Source of the DNA: GSA-30 sp036568765
Lineage (GTDB): Bacteria > Pseudomonadota > Gammaproteobacteria > Xanthomonadales > Rhodanobacteraceae
Assembly: GCF_036568765.1 (NCBI RefSeq)
Contig: NZ_DATCRY010000248.1
Location: forward strand, 1 to 10,415
DNA: 10,415 bases
Direction: 5' to 3'
Below the pieces are notes generated by a model, which saw nothing but the letters and a program-made list of their open reading frames with translations, searched no databases and was not told where the DNA came from. This document shows positions 6,105-10,415 of this stretch, in pieces. The position numbers and the translations under genes are program-made. Within the stretch, counting starts at the first letter, position 1, and every line of letters begins with the position of its first letter.

Positions 6105-7115
6105 ATGGCGGTCAACGACGCCACCCTGCAAAGCGTCAATACCTGGACCGAATTGTCCGGGTTCAATGGCATGCGCGCCGCGGCGCAGAGCGATGCCAAG
6201 TCGGCGCTGCCGGCGGTCGCCAAGCAGTTCGAATCGATCTTCACCCAGATGATGCTCAAGTCGATGCGCGACGCCAGCCCCGGCGACGGGCTGACCGATA
6301 GCCAGGCCGGCGACACATGGCGCGATATGTTCGACCAGCAGCTCTCGGTCAATCTCTCGCAGCACGGCAACGGGCTGGGTATTGCGCAGATGCTGATCAA
6401 GCAGCTCGGCGGCGGTAAGAGCGCTACGTCTGCCGATGCGATGCAGACGAAGCTCGACTCGGCAGCAAGTGCCGTTACATCCGCGGCACAGAAGGTCGAG
6501 CCGTTCCTTCCTCAAGGCGCTGCCGATTTTGTCGCCAAGCTCTTGCCGCATGCGCAGGAAGCCGCGCGCAAGCTGGGTGTTTCCGTGCGTGCCGTGCTGG
6601 CCCAGGCTGCGCTGGAAACCCAGTGGGGACAGCATATGCCGCACGGAAAAGGGCAGAGCAGCAACAATCTTTTCGGCATCAAGGCCGGCGGCAGCTGGGA
6701 CGGCAAGAAGGTCAACGTCTCCACGCTGGAGTACGAAGACGGCGTGGCGGTGCGCAAGCAAGCGCAATTTCGTGCCTACGACTCGGCGGGCGAATCCTTC
6801 GACGACTATGCACGAATGATCAGCGACAACCCGCGTTATGCCGCAGCCAAGGGTCATGGCGACGATGTGATGGGTTTTGCCCGCGGACTGGTCGCAGGCG
6901 GTTACGCCACCGACCCCTCCTATGCGCACAAGCTTGCGGCGATCGCCAATGGCCCGGTGATGCGTCAGGCCCTGGCCAAGGTCCAGCAAGCCATGCAGAG
7001 CGCCTCCGCTACGGCGGACAAGGCTGCCGGCGCGGTGGCCGACGCGGTTGGGCAGGAGATCGATCAGGCGCTCGATGTACTCAAGAACGTAGTCAATTTG
7101 CCGACACCTCTCTAA
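6105..7115 (+). CDS. flgJ: FlgJ: rod cap / peptidoglycan hydrolase (rod-binding domain plus glucosaminidase)
   Basis: FlgJ has two jobs in beta- and gammaproteobacteria: its N-terminus caps the growing rod and its C-terminus cuts peptidoglycan so the rod can pass. The 336-residue product shows both domains. The rod-binding domain is at about 35-100 (KQFESIFTQMMLKSMRDASP, then GLGIAQMLIKQL). After a linker rich in Ala and Ser (103-137), the glucosaminidase domain covers about 140-284. It contains AVLAQAALETQWGQ with E171 as the expected catalytic glutamate, NNLFGIKAGGSW, LEYEDG, FRAYDS, NPRYAAA and TDPSYAHKL. Residues 286-336 form an Ala-rich, probably helical tail that I do not recognise. It starts one base after flgI with no clear Shine-Dalgarno, so coupling is likely. 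Confidence 0.96.
   Translation: MAVNDATLQSVNTWTELSGFNGMRAAAQSDAKSALPAVAKQFESIFTQMMLKSMRDASPGDGLTDSQAGDTWRDMFDQQLSVNLSQHGNGLGIAQMLIKQLGGGKSATSADAMQTKLDSAASAVTSAAQKVEPFLPQGAADFVAKLLPHAQEAARKLGVSVRAVLAQAALETQWGQHMPHGKGQSSNNLFGIKAGGSWDGKKVNVSTLEYEDGVAVRKQAQFRAYDSAGESFDDYARMISDNPRYAAAKGHGDDVMGFARGLVAGGYATDPSYAHKLAAIANGPVMRQALAKVQQAMQSASATADKAAGAVADAVGQEIDQALDVLKNVVNLPTPL
7081..7107 (+). promoter_or_regulatory. Possible sigma-28 (FliA) promoter for flgK-flgL
   Basis: Inside the last codons of flgJ, TCAAGAAC (7081-7088) and GCCGACAC (7100-7107) are separated by exactly 11 bases, the spacing of the FliA consensus TAAAGTTT-N11-GCCGATAA. The -10-like half matches 6 of 8 bases; the -35-like half matches only about 4 of 8. 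Transcription would start near 7114, about 23 bases before flgK. Enteric flgKL has a FliA promoter at an equivalent place, which adds plausibility. The sequence is also constrained by coding for the FlgJ C-terminus, so this is a candidate, not a firm call. Confidence 0.4.
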
Positions 7116-7136
7116 GCAACGCTCCAGGATCGTTCC

Positions 7137-9017
7137 ATGGCGAACATGCTCAACATCGGTGTTTCCGGCCTCAATGCAGCCCAGATCGGGTTGAACACGG
7201 TCGGCAACAACCTCGCCAACGTCAACACGGATGGCTACAGCCGCGAAACGGTGGTGCAGTCCGAGCGTATCGGCCAGCCCGATGGCCGCTTTACGATCGG
7301 AGGCGGCGTGGATGTGGAATCGGTGCAGCGCGCCTATTCCAGCTATCTGACCAGCGCGGTGTGGCAGCAGAATTCGAGCCTGCAGCGTGCCAACACCTAC
7401 AACGACCTCAACACCGCGCTGAACGGCATCCTGAGCGGCAGTGGCGACCTGCAAGGTGCGCTGGACGATTTCTACGGTGCGTTCAGCACGCTGGCCGATG
7501 CTGCCGGCAGCTCCTCCAGCCGCACAGCGGCGCTCGGTAGCGCCGATTCGGTCACAGCGTTGTTCAACACATTGGGGCAGCAGCTTTCCCAGCAGCAGAC
7601 GCAGGTCAATAGCCAGATCAGCGATACGGTCAAGAGCGTCAACGACGTTGCCAGCCAGCTTGCCAGTCTCAACGCGCAGATTCGCCAGAGCCCGCCGGGG
7701 CAAGTACCCAACGCGATACTCGATCAGCGCGACGGCCTGGTAAAGACCCTGTCGGGATACATGGGCATTTCGACCGTTCCCGAAAGCGACGGTACGATCA
7801 GTGTCTATACCTCCAGCGGGCAGAGCCTGGTGGCAGGTAACAAATCCTTCCCGATCTCCTCCGGCAAGAACGCCTACGATCCGGGCCAGACCGATCTTTA
7901 CGACAGCGCCGGCAACGACATCACCACCAAACTGAGTGGCGGCTCGTTGGGCGCCTTGTTGGACTATCGCAACAACGTGCTCAATCCGGCACAGAACCAG
8001 CTTGGCCAGGCGGCCATTGCGTTGTCGTCCAGTATCAATGCGCAGCAGGCCAAGGGCCTGGATCTTAACGGCGACCTGGGCAGCCCGATCTTCAATAGTC
8101 CGCAGCCCAACGTGTTACCGTCGACCAAGAACACGGGCACGGCGAATGTGTCTGCCAGTATTACCGACGTTTCCAAGCTGACCTCGTCCGACTACAACCT
8201 CAGTTACGACGGCACGAACTGGAGCCTGCATACCACCACCGGTCAAAGCGTGGCATTGACTACCAATCCGGACGGTAGCTTTTCGGCCGATGGCCTGACC
8301 TTCAAGGTGAACAGCGGTACCGCGCAGGCGGGCGACAGCTTCCTGATCCAACCCACGCGCAATGCGGCGAGCGGGCTGCAGGTGATCCAGACGGATCCAA
8401 ACAAGATCGCTGCCGCGGCGGCGTTGACGGCGAAGGCGGGTAGTGCCAACACCGGCAATGCCACGGTCGGCTCGATTGCCGTAAGCGATTCGACCAACGC
8501 CGCCTTGCTCAACAATGCCAAAGTCACGTTCACCTCAGCCACGGCTTATCAGGTGACCGATGCCAGCGGCAATGTCTTGTCCAGCGGCACCTATACCGCA
8601 GGACAGCCGATCGACGTCAACGGCTGGAGCCTGACCTTGAACGGCACGCCCGCGGCCAGCGACAGTTTCGACATCGCGCCGAACAGCAATGGTCTGAACG
8701 ACAATACCAATGCGCTGGCGATGGCCGGCCTGGCCGACGGCGGCGTGCTCGACGGCGGCAAGACCTCGGTGATCGGTTCGTACTCCAACCTGACCACCTT
8801 TATCGGTACCGCCGGTAGCCAGGCGGCCAGCAACCTGAGCACGCAGACCAGCCTCTACAACCAGGCCATGTCGGCGCAGCAAAGCGTGTCGGGCGTGAAC
8901 ATGGACGAAGAAGCCGCCAGCATGATCAATTACCAGCAGGCCTATCAGGCCTCCGCGCAGGTCATTTCAACCGCACAAACCATCTTTGCCAGCCTGCTGC
9001 AGGCGGTACAGGGCTAA
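7137..9017 (+). CDS. flgK: Flagellar hook-associated protein 1 FlgK
   Basis: FlgK (HAP1) forms the first layer of the hook-filament junction and replaces the FlgD cap. The 626-residue product has the rod/hook-type N-terminus MANMLNIGVSGLNAAQIGLN then NNLANVNTDGYSRET (1-38). The HAP1 helical region spans about 90-300 (including GDLQGALDDFYGAFSTLAD, ILDQRDGLVKTLSGYMGI and LGALLDYRNNVLNPAQNQLG). Two related beta-rich modules follow at about 332-405 and 434-514, and the C-terminal helix NMDEEAASMINYQQAYQASA at 588-607 runs to the end. It is longer than enteric FlgK (about 547) because of the extra modules. AGGA at 7126-7129, seven bases before the ATG, supports the start. flgJ ends 21 bases upstream and flgL begins three bases after the stop. 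No cysteine. Confidence 0.97.
   Translation: MANMLNIGVSGLNAAQIGLNTVGNNLANVNTDGYSRETVVQSERIGQPDGRFTIGGGVDVESVQRAYSSYLTSAVWQQNSSLQRANTYNDLNTALNGILSGSGDLQGALDDFYGAFSTLADAAGSSSSRTAALGSADSVTALFNTLGQQLSQQQTQVNSQISDTVKSVNDVASQLASLNAQIRQSPPGQVPNAILDQRDGLVKTLSGYMGISTVPESDGTISVYTSSGQSLVAGNKSFPISSGKNAYDPGQTDLYDSAGNDITTKLSGGSLGALLDYRNNVLNPAQNQLGQAAIALSSSINAQQAKGLDLNGDLGSPIFNSPQPNVLPSTKNTGTANVSASITDVSKLTSSDYNLSYDGTNWSLHTTTGQSVALTTNPDGSFSADGLTFKVNSGTAQAGDSFLIQPTRNAASGLQVIQTDPNKIAAAAALTAKAGSANTGNATVGSIAVSDSTNAALLNNAKVTFTSATAYQVTDASGNVLSSGTYTAGQPIDVNGWSLTLNGTPAASDSFDIAPNSNGLNDNTNALAMAGLADGGVLDGGKTSVIGSYSNLTTFIGTAGSQAASNLSTQTSLYNQAMSAQQSVSGVNMDEEAASMINYQQAYQASAQVISTAQTIFASLLQAVQG
8133..8357 (+). repeat. Beta-rich HAP module, copy A (in FlgK, residues about 333-407)
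   Basis: This coding segment begins NTGTANVSASITDVSKL and ends SGTAQAGDSFLIQP. It shares its layout with copy B further along FlgK and with a segment of FlgL: an NTG opening, a short D/S turn, a middle strand with YDGTNWSL, and a closing GT-x-x-AGDSF-type strand. It is the most diverged of the three, and the relation rests on motif order rather than on long identity. It likely forms an outer D2-type domain of the junction protein. Confidence 0.5.
8436..8678 (+). repeat. Beta-rich HAP module, copy B (in FlgK, residues about 434-514)
   Basis: The segment opens with AGSANTG (434-440), contains TDASGN (474-479) followed by GTYTAG, and closes with NGTPAASDSFDI (502-513). The same ordered motifs occur in FlgL (AGSANTG 197-203, TDASGN 242-247, GTYSDG, SGTPNAGDTISV). 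Codons differ between the two, for example in TDASGN, so this does not look like a very recent copy. It probably makes an exposed domain on the hook-filament junction. Confidence 0.7.
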
Positions 9018-9020
9018 GCC

Positions 9021-10247
9021 ATGCGCATATCCACCAGCTGGCAGTTTCAGCAGTCCGTCAACACGATGCTCGATCAGCAGAGCGCGCTGGCGGCGACGCA
9101 GAACCAGGTATCGACGCAGCGGCGTATCAATGTCGCCTCGGACGATCCGGCAGGCGCCGCGCAGATGTTGAGCTTGAACCACATCCTGGCGAGCAATGCG
9201 CAATACAGCAGCAATATCGATGCGGCCAATACGCGGTTGACCACCGAGGGCGGCGCGCTGGATTCGGTGACCGATCTGCTCGATCGTGCGCGCACCCTGG
9301 CGTTGACGGGCATCAACGGTTCGCTCTCGCCGAGCGATCGGGCCAATATGGCGACCGAGTTGACGCAGATCCGCGATCAGCTGGTGCAACTGGCCAATAC
9401 TACGGATAGCAACGGTGCGGCCCTGTTCGCCGGCACCAGTACTACGACGGTGCCATTCGCCAAGAATGCCAGCGGTACGGTCAGCTACAACGGCAACGAC
9501 GGTCAACAGGCCACGGCGATCGGTTCGGGCCTGCAAGTGGCTATCGGCGATGCGGGCAGCTCGGTATTCATGAACTTGCCTGCCGGTAACGGCTCGTTTG
9601 TCGCCAGCGCGGGCAGCGCCAATACCGGCACCCTGATTGTCGGCGATAACAGTGTTACCGATTCCGATGCCTGGAATGCGGCCAAGACGGCTGCCGGCGG
9701 CACGATCAATATCACTTTCGGCACCGGCGGCGCCTGGACTGCCACCGACGCGAGTGGGAATCCGCTCCTGGATACCAGTGGCAACCCTATCGGCGGTACG
9801 TATTCCGATGGCGGCAGTATCAGCTTCGACGGCGTGTCGATGGATCTGAGCGGTACGCCGAATGCGGGCGACACGATCAGCGTGCAGAGCGGGCAGAGCC
9901 AGGATGTCTTCAGCACATTCAATAATTTGATCTCGGCCTTGGGCAGTGGCGCTAGCGATGCGCAACTGGCCAATTCGATCAACCGGCAACTGGAATCGAT
10001 CGACCAGGCGCAGACCAGTGTGACCAATACGCAGGTGTTGATCGGCAATCGACTCAATACGCTGGATCAGCAGAATACAGCGTATTCGGATTTGAACGTG
10101 ACCTACTCGTCCGCCCTATCGGATGTGCGCGATGTAGATCCGTATACCGCGATCAGCAATCTGTCCCTGCAGTCATCGGCGTTGCAGGCTTCGCAGCAGT
10201 TGTTTGCGCAGATGAAGTCGATGACGTTGTTTAGTTATCTGAAGTGA
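9021..10247 (+). CDS. flgL: Flagellar hook-associated protein 3 FlgL
   Basis: FlgL (HAP3) is the second junction layer, between FlgK and the filament, and is related to flagellin at both ends. The 408-residue product has the HAP3 N-terminus MRISTSWQFQQSVNTMLDQQ then RRINVASDDPAGAAQMLSL (34-52), which resembles flagellin. A helix follows at 75-130, with LDRARTLALTGINGSLSPSD and NGAALFAGT. The C-terminal flagellin-like half (about 295-408) contains QLESIDQAQTSVTNTQVLIG, NRLNTLDQQNTAYSDLNVTY, DPYTAISNLSLQSSALQASQ and the ending MTLFSYLK. A beta-rich insert at about 197-288 matches a FlgK module and makes the protein longer than enteric FlgL (about 317). AGGG at 9010-9013, seven bases before ATG, supports the start. 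It ends the recognisable flagellar genes here; a flagellin gene often follows in related clusters. Confidence 0.97.
   Translation: MRISTSWQFQQSVNTMLDQQSALAATQNQVSTQRRINVASDDPAGAAQMLSLNHILASNAQYSSNIDAANTRLTTEGGALDSVTDLLDRARTLALTGINGSLSPSDRANMATELTQIRDQLVQLANTTDSNGAALFAGTSTTTVPFAKNASGTVSYNGNDGQQATAIGSGLQVAIGDAGSSVFMNLPAGNGSFVASAGSANTGTLIVGDNSVTDSDAWNAAKTAAGGTINITFGTGGAWTATDASGNPLLDTSGNPIGGTYSDGGSISFDGVSMDLSGTPNAGDTISVQSGQSQDVFSTFNNLISALGSGASDAQLANSINRQLESIDQAQTSVTNTQVLIGNRLNTLDQQNTAYSDLNVTYSSALSDVRDVDPYTAISNLSLQSSALQASQQLFAQMKSMTLFSYLK
9609..9884 (+). repeat. Beta-rich HAP module, copy C (in FlgL, residues about 197-288)
   Basis: This part of flgL has the ordered motifs AGSANTG, a D-rich turn (VTDSDAW), TDASGN, GTYSDGGSISFDG and SGTPNAGDTISV, parallel to copy B in flgK. 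The insert interrupts the flagellin-like halves of FlgL. It is about ten residues longer than copy B, mostly because of an added stretch near LLDTSGNPIG that partly repeats the SGNP motif just before it. Confidence 0.7.
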
Positions 10248-10415
10248 CGACTGCTCGCTGACGCATCGCGAGCGCCCCTCACCCCAACCCCTGAGGTATC
10301 CCCACGTTTTTCACGTAGAGATGCCGGTGTACACCCAAGTCAGAGGACCGCTGGAGATGGCTCGGATGAATTGCCGTAGTTGGTTTTTGGGAGGCCACCA
10401 GAGGTGGCGTTTGAG
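10248..10415. other. Region after flgL: small inverted repeats and C-rich repeat fragment, no gene identified
   Basis: Just after the flgL stop, GCTCGC (10253-10258) and GCGAGC (10268-10273) form a six-base-pair stem with a nine-base loop. No T-run follows, so termination here would have to be Rho-dependent or lie further on. CCCCTCACCCCAACCCC at 10275-10291 resembles a C-rich intergenic repeat common in gammaproteobacteria. GGTGTACACC at 10326-10335 is a perfect ten-base palindrome. GCCACC (10394-10399) and GGTGGC (10403-10408) form a second six-base-pair hairpin. A frame with ATG at 10321 and at 10357 stays open to the window end; it is too short to judge. No flagellin start is visible. Confidence 0.5.

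Noticed and set aside
4904..7703. Two more long - strand frames (498 and 547 codons) opposite flgH-flgI and flgI-flgK
   Set aside because: Same low-information Arg/His-rich composition, opposite strongly conserved flagellar genes. Treated as mirror frames of GC-rich coding sequence.
10253..10273. Hairpin after flgL as an intrinsic terminator
   Set aside because: The stem has only six pairs with a nine-base loop and is followed by a C-rich stretch, not by T.
10358..10375. Sigma-54-like TGGC...TTGCC near the window end, possibly for flagellin
   Set aside because: GG and GC are 12 bases apart instead of 10, a spacing that RpoN does not normally accept.
1..10415. tRNA, rRNA, CRISPR array, transposase or toxin-antitoxin genes
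   Set aside because: Nothing of the kind was seen; apart from the 126-base gap and the last 168 bases, nearly all the window is flagellar coding sequence.

Overview
This window is a nearly uninterrupted flagellar rod, hook and ring gene cluster on the + strand, in the order flgB (3' end only), flgC, flgD, flgE, flgF, flgG, flgH, flgI, flgJ, flgK, flgL. About 160 bases follow flgL, in which I could not identify a gene. The order, the two-domain FlgJ (rod cap plus glucosaminidase), and the P- and L-ring genes point to a Gram-negative gammaproteobacterium with a polar-type flagellar system. High GC, a sigma-54-like promoter inside the cluster and a palindromic intergenic repeat of the GTCATTCCCGCG...CGCGGGAAT kind fit Xanthomonadales, perhaps a Dyella/Rhodanobacter relative. 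The lineage is inference, not read from a marker gene.

Layout. 1-2632: flgB end, flgC (proximal rod), flgD (hook cap) and flgE (hook), tightly packed; flgB and flgC overlap by one base. 2653-3393: flgF (proximal rod), with a GTG start and a strong Shine-Dalgarno sequence. 3394-3519: the largest gap between genes, 126 bases. It holds a T-rich tract, a 20-base palindromic repeat and a near-consensus sigma-54 promoter (GG-N10-GC) about 48 bases upstream of flgG. 3520-7115: flgG (distal rod), flgH (L ring), flgI (P ring) and flgJ (rod cap/muramidase), with ATGA, TGATG and 1-base junctions typical of translational coupling. 7137-10247: flgK and flgL (hook-filament junction), with a possible sigma-28 promoter in the 3' end of flgJ. 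10248-10415: small hairpins and a fragment of a C-rich repeat.

How they work together. FlgB, FlgC, FlgF and FlgG are exported through the flagellar type III apparatus and stack into the rod. FlgJ caps the rod and cuts a hole in the peptidoglycan. FlgI and FlgH reach the periplasm and outer membrane through the Sec route and form the P and L bushings. FlgD caps the growing FlgE hook. FlgK and FlgL then join hook to filament. The two candidate promoters suggest that flgG-flgL and then flgK-flgL can be transcribed apart from flgB-flgF, which would fit stepwise assembly.

I did not find a new biological system. The points most worth a second look are the sigma-54 site next to the repeat, the possible sigma-28 site, a domain present twice in FlgK and once in FlgL, and the near absence of cysteine from all eleven products.
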